A stretch of 64,000 bases of DNA from Mactromeris polynyma (lineage: Eukaryota; Mollusca; Bivalvia; Venerida; Mactridae). The DNA lies in the NCBI GenBank assembly GCA_032209605.1, contig JASFXZ010000003.1, forward strand, positions 31,460,762-31,524,761, written 5' to 3'. The position numbers and the translations under genes are program-made. The notes under the pieces are model-generated. The model searched no databases. It had not been told where the DNA came from and saw only the letters and a program-made list of their open reading frames with translations. Of this stretch, positions 51,301 through 62,676 are shown one piece after another (the first letter of the stretch is position 1; each line of letters opens with the position of its first letter).

Positions 51301-52695
51301 GAGTGACCTCCCCTAATTACAAAGGGAAGTGACTCTTACGACTTATTTTTTCGTATTAAAGAGTTGCCTCCCCTGATTATAAAGGGAAGTGACTCTTACA
51401 AATTTATTTTTTAATTTATTAGAGTGACCTCCCCTGATTAAAGGGAAGTGACTCTTCCAAAATTATTTTTTAGTTTTTAAGAGTGGCCTCCCCTGATAAA
51501 AGGGAAGTGACTGTTCCAAACTTGTTTTTAGTTTTTCAGAGTGACCTCCCCTGATTACAAAGGGAAATGACTCTTATAAACTTATTTTTTAGTTTTTAAG
51601 AGTGGCCTCCCCTGATTAAAGGGAAGTTACTGTTTTTTTATAGTTTTTCAGAGTGACCTCCCCTGATTATAAAGGGAAGTGGCTCTTACGACTTATTTTT
51701 TCGTTTTAAAGAGTTGCCTCCCCTGATACTAAAGGAAAGTCACTCTAACACATTTATTTTTTAGTTTTTTAGAGTGGCCTCCCCTGATTATAAAGGGAAG
51801 TGACTCTTATAAAGTTATTTTTTGTTTTTTAGAGTGGCCTCCCCTGATAAAAGGGAAGTGACTCTTACAAATTTATTTTTAGTTTTTCAGAGTGACGTCT
51901 CCTGATTACAAAGGGAAGTGACTCTTATAAACTATTTTTTTAGTTTTTAAGAGTGGCCTCCCCTGATTATAAGGGGAAGTAACTCTTACAACCTTATTTT
52001 TTAGTTTTAAAGAGTGGCCTCCCCTGATTATAAAGGGAAGTAATTCTTCAAACCTTATTTTTTATTTTTTAAGAGTGGCCTCCCCTGATTTAAAGTGAGT
52101 GATCTCCCCTGATTAAAGGGAAGTTACTGTTATTTTTAAGTTTTTAGAGTGACCTCCCCTGATTAAAGGGAAGTGACTCTTATTGTTTAGTTTTTAAGAG
52201 TGGCCTCCCCTGATTAAAGGGAAGTTACTGTTATTTTTTAGTTTTTTAGAGTGACCTCCCCTGATTAAAGGGAAGTGACTCTTATTTTTTAGTTTTTTAG
52301 AGAGCCCTCCCCTGATTATAGGGAAGTTACTCTTACCAACTTATGTTTTAGTTTTTCAGAGTGACCTCCCCTGATTATAAAGGGAAGTGACTCTTACGAC
52401 TTATTTTTCGTTTTAAAGAGTTGCCTCCCCTGATTATAAAGGGCAATCACTCTTACAAACTTATTTTTTTAGTTTTTTAGAGTGACCTCCCCTGATTAGA
52501 AAGGGAAGTGACTCTTACAACTTATGTTTTAGTTTTAAAGAGTGGCCTCCCCTGATTATAAAGGGAAGTATCCCTAAGAACCTTATTTTTTAGTTGTTTA
52601 GAGTGTCCTCCCCTGATTATAAAGGGAAGTGACTCTTACAACTTATTTTTTAGTTTTAAAGAGTGGCCTCCCCTGATTATGAAGGGAAATCACTC
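48316..52695. repeat. ~4.4-kb satellite of ~59-bp hairpin units
   Basis: Roughly seventy tandem units, each AAGAGTGACCTCCCCTGATT, then AAAGGGAAGTGACTCTTAC, then AAACTTATTTTTTAGTTTT. AAGAGTGACCTCCCCT and AGGGAAGTGACTCTT are near reverse complements, so every unit can form a ~15-bp stem with a short loop. Units vary as GGCC/GACC, GATTAAAGG/GATTATAAAGG/GATTACAAAGG. From 48821 a seven-unit block recurs at 49236, 49653 and 50069, a ~416-bp higher-order repeat. No coding frame. Confidence 0.97.
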
Positions 52696-52907
52696 ATACC
52701 TACTCGTCTAGTACGCCATTTCTTTCTTTATCTGCATGCCAGTTTTGTATAAAACAGTCAATGAACATTCATGTATTTACATTTAAGGAGACGAGATATT
52801 CCCAAGCATCTGAATTTTTATTTTTAAATTCGTAACCCAATTTATGGTACCATTACCATCAAGAGCAAGAATAATAGTATCCGTATTTACACCAATACTT
52901 AATTAAT

Positions 52908-53180
52908 CTAACATATCTGGATATATAATGGATACCTTTCTAATTCTCCATAAACGCCAACATTGCTAGTATTGTTTCGGATATATAAAACCTGTGTACA
53001 AAACTTAAAGTGTATCCTTTTTAAACCTTTGCATTTTATTTTATTATAAGCCCAAATTTCAGCATTGTATCCAATAATTGAACCTACAAACGCGTCAAAC
53101 ATACTCTGGCATAATATTTTTGGTGTAAACTTAAGTTTTCTACAGTTTGGTTGTAAAACATTTAACGCTTTTCCCACCAA
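52908..53180 (-). pseudogene. Non-LTR retrotransposon reverse-transcriptase fragment
   Basis: A 90-aa frame containing KALNVLQ, QSMFDAFVGSIIGYNAEIW and FCTQVLYIRNNTSN, then YGELERYPL. This is the thumb region of a LINE reverse transcriptase (pattern LFD-x-L-x-P-I-x-x-Y-x-x-E-x-W). It continues the same family as 37437-37830. Catalytic motifs are absent. It sits 60 bp downstream of the last O-methyltransferase exon, in the same orientation. Confidence 0.8.
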
Positions 53181-55734
53181 ATATTCTTCGTTTAACGTAA
53201 AAGATCCCGTGTAACTGAGGACCGTCCGAAGACGTTACCAATTCGTAGTTTTATTTTATCGCCATGGGGTGAAGCTGCAAAGTAGCTACTAGCATGACCC
53301 TCCAAAAATGGATCAAATTCCAATGTGACCTCACTTCCATCATCCGGTAACGCTTCTGTGCATGACAACGCTGCAGATCCGGTGAACATTCCAATTTCTA
53401 GAACGCTCTTTACGTTGGTCATGCTTATAATTGATTGCAAGAAAACTCCTGGAAAAAAGACACAGTGGCTTGTAATGGAATCCAGTGAACTGTAAGACAC
53501 GAACACTGCACAAAATGAACCAGGCAATTATGAGTTTCTAACACTCAAAATAAGATATCCTTTAAAATGCTTGTTCGTGGCACCCCGACCAACCTTTCGA
53601 TATTGGCCTGACCCTAATTTGGCACTATCCGCAGGAATTTCCGTGTTTAGAAATCTAAGACTATAATCAACTTTCCGATAAAACTAAATTTTGTGAGTAG
53701 GAATACCGGAAACAAACGGTTTTCAAGAAAGACAGCCAAATCATCCTATGCAGGGATCGGATCTGTGATATTCTTTCATAAACACATACAGTAAAACCGA
53801 TCAGAATACTTGTACAACTGAATACATTGGAACATACCTTCAAAGGCTCCAGACATCATTCTAGGACCAAAGTCCCATTTAGTTTTTCCTTCTTTAAAAA
53901 ACTTCGGCAAATGGATATTCCATTGTCTGCTTTTGAATTTTAGCGTCAGATTCACTTTGACTAGTACTCGTACCGGCACAATATGCATCCCTAGCCTGAA
54001 AATAATTAACAGAATGGTTGTTTGTCCCACAGGAGATTGTCACCTTTATCCCTTGTATAAAGGGAGAGAATTCTAGAAGGGATGAAGGGAGACAACTCTT
54101 GACAGTATCCTATGCAATGTCCCAATGATAACGTGGTTCCCGGGGCTAACAGACTTTTCAACCCCAAGACTTTTCAATCCCACTTTTCAAATGAAGACTT
54201 TTCAACCCCAGGACTTTTCAACCCCTGATTTCAAGACTTTTCAATCCCTACCTGTTGAGACTTTTCAACCCCTAGTTTGAATATTTTCAACCCCTACATT
54301 TGTCTTTCTCAACCCCTACTTTGAAGACTTTTCAATCCCTACTTTGAAGACTTTTCAACCCCTAGGCCTATTTCTTTTTCTTTTTTTTATCATTTTCTAT
54401 TTTATTAAACATACTGGTATCTAACAATTCACTTATTTCATGCGTAACTGTAATTCGTAAATAAAGGAAAACAATTCCTCTCAAAATGTCATCGAAAAAT
54501 ATATTTAATGACGTAATCACATAAACAAGTCTCTTACGTCATGCAGTATACACGCGTTCAGCGTGTCCGTTCAATTTGGGACCAATATAATTATACATGT
54601 TGGTCCCAGGTTGAATCTCTCTGACTCGGATTGCAATCTTGAAAGTGTACGGAATTTAATACATTTTGATTGATAAAGGGCTGAGCTCCTCGTGCAAAGA
54701 TAAATATAATTTTTAAAAGTTCCTGTGTAAACTGAAAATGTGTTGATAAGATCTGAAACATGAATCATTTGAGATGGAATAAACTCACTTAATTGGATAT
54801 GTACGTTTGAAGAATTTTGCTGAACATGCTTAGTAAATCTGTCATATAAGTAACTTGCATGTTAACGGTAAATGTTACCATATTTATTTTTGTGTTTGCT
54901 GCAGTGTTCATGAGGGTTCTTATTTAATACATCAAAAGTGTTAATATTTTTCATCATTATTCGTTTTGTAAATTGTAAACAAGCAGCGTATGAATTTCAT
55001 TTAGGTTTTTCCGCTCATTTGCGTAGTATATGCGCACTGTGCAATATGATATTTACTGTTATTGTATCGTAGAAACATACACGGATATGTGATAACTCGT
55101 CTGAACAGACGGTTTTATTTGAATAATAAAACAATGATATTGCAAATATTTGATCGTTGCGTGCACGTCATATGATGCATGTTTTTGTCACTAATGGGTA
55201 TAAGGCATATCATGTTCCTGAAAGAGATATTTGAATTTGAAACATAACTACTTATTTGTTATTCAGGTAATTAATACGAATGCCTTAACTTTAATAAAAA
55301 CGACATTATTTAGCTGTATGCGCGTTAAATTAGTCATGTACTGGAGATTAACATTTTTCCTTTTGTAATGTTACACCACTTGAAACATAAACATGCATGT
55401 ATATATATTTTGCGCATTAAACTACAACGAAAGGTATTGACAGTAGTAAATGTATGTTATTGTAAATCACAATTCGCAATTCGAAAATAGCATTCCTTTA
55501 ATTTGTCATTATATTTTGTTTGATCACCATAATAATTAGCAGATTATTTGTTTAATACAATTAAATGTTTGTTTGTTGCACTTGTTTATTGGATCAAATG
55601 CAATTGTGTTCTATTGATGTAACCATCACACTTTTAATTATGTGTAAACTGTCAATTGTACGTTGTTTAAGGTGATATATGCCCGCTAAATGCCTTGAAA
55701 TGGTATTGTTATTATACATGTATGTACGTTTTAT

Positions 55735-56760
55735 TTTCAATATATCTGTAGGCCGGAGGCCCGTGAGATTGACACATATCAATACACAACATAGTGGCAA
55801 AATGTGAAAACAGCAAAGTATATCAATACAATGTTATACATATCATACAGCAGGCAATACTTCTCAAATTAAATAAATAGAATATATATAGCTTCGTTCT
55901 AGTTTTGTATATTTAGTTTGTAAATATACGGAGAGGCCAATACTCTAAAACTAGGGTAGGACGGTTGGATGGGGCTAGTTTAAACGGAGAAGGTGGGGTT
56001 AATGATTTAATATATAATTGTTTTAAGGGTTATATACCTTAGCAGGTGATTAATAATAGTTTTACTTGTATTCTAAACGCAATGAAATGAAATGTTCGAC
56101 CATCGTAAGCAAAACAAAATGTCTGAAGAAAACAAAAAACATCTTCATATCCCAGGCAATTATATGTATAAAGAAATACGATGCCATCTGTGGCAGGAAA
56201 TTAAATATTTGGACATTGTAAGATAAAAACAATATATTAAGGGAACAGATCCTATCTCAGTTTACATATAGTTATATACATAACAGTGCAATATAAATGT
56301 GTTTCGTGAAAAATGACAGGTTTCGTTATAGAAATACAAACATATGCAAGAGAAGTTGACATTTGAATGTTAATACAACAGTATTTCAAAATGAAGATAT
56401 GAGAACATTGAACATTGACAACAAATGGTATAAGAAGACAAAATAATTATTTTGATAACAAGTGATTACATGTATAAGTACAGTGTTCCGTGAAAGATAG
56501 ATTTAATAATAAAATTCTTACGCATTTATAAACATATAAATTGAGAATATTCAAATATAGTGGACTACATTTCATTTTGTTTGATTTTAAATGCTTTGAA
56601 TATGAAAACGCTTAGGTTTTGAATAACATTTGCATTTCTGTTTTCAAAAAGTAATTTCAGTTTAAACACATTAGGTCTTATCCAATAAAATCTACTTATA
56701 TATATTTCACGTAGTTCGTTGTATTTTATACATTCGAGAATGAAATGATATTCATTATAT
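55735..56760 (-). pseudogene. LINE 3' end with decayed ORF2 terminus
   Basis: Read on the minus strand, 56570-56755 gives NEYHFILECIKYNELR, then RPNVFKLKLLFENRN and SVFIFKAFK, then stop, the C-terminus typical of a mollusc-type LINE ORF2. A 3' UTR follows, ending near 55735 in CGGGCCTCCGGCCTACAG and AATAAAA, as LINE tails often do. The upstream part is heavily broken. Confidence 0.7.
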
Positions 56761-56999
56761 ATATAGGTGAATGAATCAGTATATTCTCACAATTGTCTAA
56801 ACTTGGATAAGTCGTTAAGACTTATATGAATGTATATCAGTAGGTCCTTCTTAAAATGCCTTTATCAATTAATATATGTTTTTCATATAGTACCTAAGAT
56901 TGCAGATGCCATAATAATTATTAAGATATATATTAAAATTGCTCGATCATTATAGGTTATGAGCTCTTTGTAAGGGCCATTTCCTTGATGATCCATTTA

Positions 57000-57265
57000 G
57001 ATGTTCCAGGAGTTACCATTGACGTTAAATTATTTTATATAATTATGTAATTATGGATATGAATTGGATGCTTTGTTTTTAAACATGTATTTATCATTTA
57101 AATTATTCTGCCTCCCCCAACAGAGATGAACCTCATTTATTTACCATTTCATTGTATCTTCTTGTCACGTATTGCTATGTATTATTTTCTATGTTATATT
57201 GATGTTTTGTCAATAACCTTTTATGGGTTTAAGTACAATAAAAGTTCTTCTTCTTCTTCTATATT
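57000..57265 (+). repeat. Probable LINE 3' tail, plus strand
   Basis: TTATGGGTTTAAGTACAATAA, then AAAG(TTC)n at 57239-57262. A short 3' UTR ending in a TTC-type microsatellite is the usual tail of CR1/RTE-like elements. No ORF remains. Confidence 0.4.
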
Positions 57266-57720
57266 CTCTTTTATCACCGATTTTGATAGAGTAATACAGG
57301 TTGAAACAAATAAATATATATAATGTGTCTTAAAACATAATGATTTCCGAACTTTGTTTAGGTTTAACCAATAACTCAACTCAATCATATTTATTGAATA
57401 AAACATTCGTAGGCCTACATGTGTATAGCATACAATACAATATAATATATAATGTAGAGAAAGTCGTAAAAGAAATTAAAAAATATTAGTTTACAAAGAA
57501 CTTTCATGAATGTGAAACAATTGTGTTACATTAGCAAAGTGGTCAATGAAAATATATATACATGTACCAGGTATATCTCAGTCTATCTGTACCAATAAAG
57601 AAACACAAAGTCAACATATACAGATGACATGAGGAAAGGGCAATTATTGAGTTCTAATATCATTTGCATAATAAATTAATTTTGAAAGGTTTATCAATTC
57701 AATCTTTGAGTCAGTGCTTA

Positions 57721-58020
57721 AATAAAGACAATGTATTGTTATGTTTGTTGACTGTGTTACGTAATGACGCGTGCTCGCTTAGCGAGGTGATTAACAAGGT
57801 GAGAAGCCGCTGTAGCGGGTGATTAGATAAGATGATAAGATTTAGGAGGGCTACTATTTATATATATTTTTCAGAAATAAGGAGTAGTTAGTTAAATACA
57901 ATTATTAAAATCGACCAAATATCATTAATATAAAAAGCTTTTTAATATAACAAATGATTAATGATCGACTATACCAATAAAGACAATGTAATTGTTACGT
58001 TTGTTGACTGTGTTACGTAA
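57721..58020. repeat. Pair of ~44-bp direct repeats
   Basis: AATAAAGACAATGTA, TTGTTA, then GTTTGTTGACTGTGTTACGT occur at 57721-57764 and 57976-58020, about 255 bp apart. They could bound a small insertion or be two copies of one repeat. The DNA between is AT-rich. Confidence 0.55.
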
Positions 58021-58216
58021 CTACTCTGGGACAAGTATGATGAACGGGACATTGTATGCGAGGATTTCCTGCGTGAAATCGGCGAGATATACGGTTAAGT
58101 GTATGTGCAAGTAATTGTGACAGTGTGAATAAATAGTGTGCCAGTATGAAGTAAAAAGTGTTTCCGAGTCAATTTATGTGCCAGTTTGAATAAAAAGTGT
58201 TTGAATAGTTTGAATT

Positions 58217-58256
58217 GGTGAAGCAGTCTCGGCAAATTCCTGAGACTGCTTTACCA
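58217..58256. other. Hairpin-forming sequence
   Basis: GGTGAAGCAGTCTC and GAGACTGCTTTACC form a ~14-bp stem with one mismatch and a loop of about 11 bases. It sits inside the large element; function unknown. Confidence 0.5.
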
Positions 58257-59421
58257 ATAATATGTATAACCATTTCCTTACATGTATAGTGTCAAACTTT
58301 CGTTTCGTTTGAAATAAACATACTCCGTGAGGTCAAATGGTAACATATGATAATGTGAGACTAGTTACGTGCAAGAGACTTGATGTTTTATTCTATTCTC
58401 TTGGCTATGTATTCGTCCTTTTTTCCTTTCTATATGCTGTATATAGTATACACTATTCTTCCTTTATGTATGTATATATTCATAAATAATTGTTAAACCA
58501 TATATCTCCAGAAAAGGGAGGCAATAAAGTTATGTATATATAAATAAATAATTTTTGAGTGTAAGTGACAGCGTAATTAGACTGAATTAGAATAACAAAT
58601 CACATCATCAATTAAATACCAATTAAATTCCACCTGCAGTTTTAGGCCTAATAAAATGTGATAGAATGACTGTGTGTATTTTGTGTGTATATATCTTTAT
58701 TAGTATTCATTTTGGAATGTAAATAAACTTAAACAACGTGATTGTCAACATTTTTCCAGGTAACAAATGTGATAATTAAAAACATATTCCAGGGGTTGAA
58801 AAGTCTTGGTTTATTAGGGGTTGAAAAGTCTTGATTTTAACAGGGGTTGAAAAGTCTTAGGCTAATTAGGGGTTGAAAATGACAGTGGGGTTGAAAAGTC
58901 TTGGATATTTTACCATAGGGGTTGAAAAGTCTTGGGGTTGAAAAGTCTTGGGGTTGAAAAGTCTCGATACCGTTCCCGGGCTAACAGTATGACGCGTCCT
59001 ATGAATGTAAACTGGCAAAACTGTACTAAACTCGTATTTCATTTGACTAGTAAGATAGTGTTTGTTAATGTTTAGTTGAGCTCAACACGAGAGTTATTTT
59101 TTTACCGAGATAGTACGTCATAATATTGGAGGGATACGAATCAAGGAAAGAAACTGAAATTTATAATTCATTCATTCATTCCATTGGCCTTCCGAACTAA
59201 TTTAGATGAATTTTATTTATTTAAACACACAGTATTAAAGTTCTCTTACCTCACCAAGTGCAATGGTATATTTTACTTTCTTTGTTATTTCCTTATTATT
59301 ACCATTGGCTTCGCACATTTCAAGATTTTTTACCAAATCTCTTACAGAGGGGTTCGGATTTTTGGCCATAATGAAACACTGTACACAATACAAGCTGGCA
59401 TAATGCACAGAACCAATTCGT

Positions 59422-59948
59422 GTACAATGCAACCTCTCCAGAGCAACACCCGAGCAAAAGTCGGTTGTTGTTGAGAAGTTGTTGTTTTAGAGAGGTAAAC
59501 TGGGTAGTTAAACGGTTATACTATGCTCATTTTTTGTTCATTTGTTTAATTAACCAAACATGAAAATATATTTCCTACCGTTAAAACATCACTAAACATG
59601 CATTTATAAAGAATGAACTCATAATGTATTAATCCATATGTGTTGAAGAAAGATGACTGAACATCATAAAATTAAAAAAACTTCCATTTTTTTTCACAAT
59701 CAGGCAATTTTACAGGTTTTGACTGTATGTAATATGATAACATGTTTTTGTTTCAATCGGTTTTACATTGCAATGGTTCTTATTAAAGATGTTGTAGAAT
59801 GTAACAACAATACTGGATAAAGCCAATTCAAACATTTATGTTGAGATGAGCCAGATACATCTTTAAGTTTTATAAGGGGAAATTGATAATGTTGTCGAAG
59901 AAAGGTTGTAGCTCAAAAGAGGGCCGCTCTGGAGAGGTTGCATTGTAC
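59422..59948. mobile_element. ~530-bp MITE upstream of the O-methyltransferase
   Basis: GTACAATGCAACCTCTCCAG at 59422 is mirrored by CTGGAGAGGTTGCATTGTAC ending at 59948. The interior is AT-rich and noncoding. The left end is about 50 bp before the O-methyltransferase ATG, so it occupies the place of the promoter or leader. Target duplication not clear. Confidence 0.75.
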
Positions 59949-60174
59949 CTTTATTCAATTGCACAGTGCAGTCCGGCTTCTCAGGGTTCCTCACAGATAC
60001 TTGAATCTGAAATGTTACCGAGAACTGTCAACTTCCCAACATACATTATAGGTACAGAATGACAACCATACATACGTATTTGCCATTCAATTCAATGATA
60101 CTATCAACCAAACGCGTACATGTATGCAGGAAACAATAAATTAAATGCATATTTTTAAAAATGTACATTTTTCG

Positions 60175-60396
60175 GAGCAGCCGTACTGACATCGTTATGC
60201 TATTTGCATATCAGTGTTGTGTAAACTAATCGAATCTTACGTTAACCACTAAGGCAATTTCTCTTCAACCGAACAACGTTTGTAACATTGACGCGGATTG
60301 GTTAACCTTTCAATAAAAGGTACGCAACCCATGTTTGATCTTGAGTGACCAGCAATCGTAGCATCTCCGCATTTTTGATGTTGCACAACAAATCTT
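60175..60396 (+). repeat. Dispersed repeat, copy B
   Basis: Matches 35741-36002 with about 85% identity by eye over AGCCGTACTGACAT, GCTATTTGCATATCAGTG, AATTTCTCTTCAACCG and GCATTTTTGATGTTGC. It lacks the downstream THAP remnant seen with copy A. Confidence 0.8.
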
Positions 60397-61636
60397 CCAC
60401 TACTGCATGTAGTATGTCTTGTGTATCACTCTGCTCAAGCTGTTATATAAAGCCAAGCATACTGGTGAAAATCGAAATGTTATGTAATTGGAATTCGTTG
60501 TTATTGTTATCGTAACATTTATGAATATTTTATGTTGTAAAAACGCGGACTACATCATTTTGAATTTGCAAAACTGATTGTAGTTGCATCAACTTGTCTT
60601 AATCATTGAAGACATCAGAATTGCAAACATCTCCATGTATATTTTTTTGTAACAAAATTAAGGCTTTAATGTCAAGCCATGCAAGGGACCAATTTTATAA
60701 TTTTACCAAACAGCGTAACATCATTTGCATTTTAATACGATCTATGCTGTCAGTAAGTATTTGCTTTATTGTGACAGTGGTTATGGTAATTTAAAGTATC
60801 TATCTAATTTCTAGTTACGAAATATTGACAGCCAAATAAACATTTGAGTTGACATCTACCTCAAACTTTTATTGTGAATATCATTTGAAGTAAATCTCAG
60901 ATAATATTAGTGTTATTTCATCTCTGACGGTAAATATGGACTTGATAGGTTAGTGTATATAGGGCCAGACCTTACCGGATAGAAACACAACACATGACAC
61001 AACAAAAATATTACTTCAATCCAAACCATGGTTCTGAGAATGTTGCAATAGCGGATATTATGACAAATTGTGTGGCAAAACAGACCGTGTGTTCAAAGGC
61101 GGCAGTTATAACAACTCGGCGATAGTTGCATGTATAGTTGCCTAAACCTGTCAGATACAGTACACTGGTTGTCGACTGCAGTACATTGTATATTTAAAAA
61201 GGACGGTTTATCATTTTGCGTTTTTTCGGCAAGAAAAACAGGATATTTGAATGTGATTCATCATATTGCTTTCATTGTGGCTTATTATATCCAAAATTGA
61301 TGTTGCATCCTTAAAACATACCTTATGGCTGCACATGAGCTCCACGCTTATTATAATGTACATGTTACAATAACGTCAATACAAGAACATACCTTTCATG
61401 TAACATATTGAATTTGATGAGTTATGTTGCTTTCCCCATGTACCCATTACATAGCTTGATTCAATTTATAGATACAAATGTACATGCAAAAAGTCCGACT
61501 TCAAACCTTATATTGAAATAATGCCCGCTTCATCGCGGAAATCGTTCCCATTGTCCTGAAATATGACCCCTTTTGGTGTCTATGCTGCACACGTAATTAC
61601 CATAAATTCTAACCCCAGTTCTGATGCGACATCGGA
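60397..61636. other. Intergenic, no gene recognised
   Basis: AT-rich; only short chance frames on either strand. Confidence 0.35.
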
Positions 61637-61890
61637 TGTAGCGATTTCAGACTACACCTGTTTCAAGTTATCCCCCCGGTAACTTAAAATCCCGCTCAGA
61701 ATACCGGGAGGTAGGATTTAATCAATTTAAAATTATCTCCGGTGTAGCGATTTCAGACTACCCCATTTCAAGTTTCCCCTCGGTAACTTAAAATCGCGTC
61801 CAAATTACGGCGGGTGTAGGATGAACTCGATTTCAAATAACCCCGGAGGTAACTTGAAGGTGATTTCAAGCTACTCTCTGCGATTTCATA
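61637..61890. repeat. Degenerate repeat of TTTCAAGTTA / GGTAACTT words
   Basis: A block with GTAGCGATTTCAGACTAC, TTTCAAGTT, CCCC, then CGGTAACTTAAAATC occurs at 61637-61700 and again at 61740-61797. Further GATTTCAA and GGAGGTAACTTGAA words follow to 61890, in both orientations. Style resembles the terminal arrays at 3945 and 54152. Confidence 0.6.
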
Positions 61891-62528
61891 TTACCTCCCT
61901 CATTCCCTTATTATGTTTATCTTTATATATTTTACATGCATACATTGATAAGAACAACAGCAAATGATATAAATAAAATATTAATCATCAAAACAACAAC
62001 AACAGCAGGAATGGCAACGGTAGCAATAATACCAACAACTATAACTGCAGCCTAATTCACATTTTATTCTTTTATTTATAACCTCGAGTCCTGTATATAT
62101 GGATTGCTCGACATATAGATACATATCGTATGTACTTCACATACAGACTGGTGAGGTTGGTGAATGTATGTCGTAAACATTTTACTATTTGATAAAGTAA
62201 TGCTCAAGCCATTTACCAAACATGTACCATCTTAAAATCGAGCAATGTTGTATATTACTTTCCATAAATAGTATGATAAAACATCTTAATGATGCATGTT
62301 AACTCTTTAGGTTTAGGTTTAACATTTAGTTGACACATATAACAACCACATGTTTGAGAGCGTCACATAAATAATCACTGAACCATAGAAGTTACATTGT
62401 GCACACAATTTCATCCACGCGCATTACATCGTAGTCGGCAATGTGAAAACTTCGTGCAAATAGTTTATACGAAATTATTCTTCACACAATGGCCATATGC
62501 AAAATATTTGCTTTTTGTTAACGCAAAT
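61891..62528. other. Intergenic, no gene recognised
   Basis: AT-rich with CAACAACAA-type simple sequence near 61990-62045. Confidence 0.35.
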
Positions 62529-62676
62529 ATTCGATGTTATGTGAACTCGAACATGTTCATGGGACGGGCAATAGTTGAACTATATTCGATGTTATGTGAC
62601 CTCGAACATGTTCATGGGACGGGCAATAGTTGAACTACATTCGATGTTATGTGACCTCGAACAGGTTCATGGGAAC
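62529..62676. repeat. 55-bp tandem repeat, ~2.7 copies
   Basis: Units start ATTCGATGTTATGTGA at about 62529, 62584 and 62639, and share CTCGAACATGTTCATGGGAC. The third is cut after GGTTCATGGGAA. Noncoding. Confidence 0.85.

Larger units (their letters stand above)
54152..58971. mobile_element. ~4.8-kb element with inverted terminal arrays
   Basis: The left end (54152-54363) is an array of about ten AGACTTTTCAACCCC units; the right end (58790-58968) carries about eight GGGGTTGAAAAGTCT units in the opposite orientation. GTTCCCGGGGCTAACAG (54136-54152) and GTTCCCGGGCTAACAG (58972-58987) flank it directly, a 16-17 bp candidate target duplication with one indel. The interior carries LINE debris and no transposase. 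It lies within the first intron of the O-methyltransferase gene. Confidence 0.7.
53239..59369 (-). pseudogene. Caffeoyl-CoA-type O-methyltransferase, broken gene
   Basis: SAM-dependent class I O-methyltransferase (family 3). Three exons: 59250-59369 (40 codons from an ATG, ends GGTGAG then GTAAGA), 53838-53995 and 53239-53448. Exon 2 reads ARDAYCAGTSTSQ, then MEYPFAEVF, and stops; the rest, KEGKTKWDFGPRMMSG, is in the next frame. A run of six T at the break, where five would keep the frame, accounts for it. Exon 3 holds the SAM-binding segment VLEIGMFTGSAAL and EALPDDG, then SPHGDKI. The distal half with the metal-binding DADK region is missing: a LINE fragment and the satellite follow. Intron 1 (5.25 kb) contains a large inverted-repeat element. 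The N-terminal layout resembles the long relatives that include the cyanobacterial mycosporine-pathway O-methyltransferase. An assembly error in the T run remains possible. Confidence 0.8.

Noticed and set aside
48316..52695. CRISPR-like array of repeats
   Set aside because: Units are contiguous satellite repeats without unique spacers, in a eukaryotic genome.
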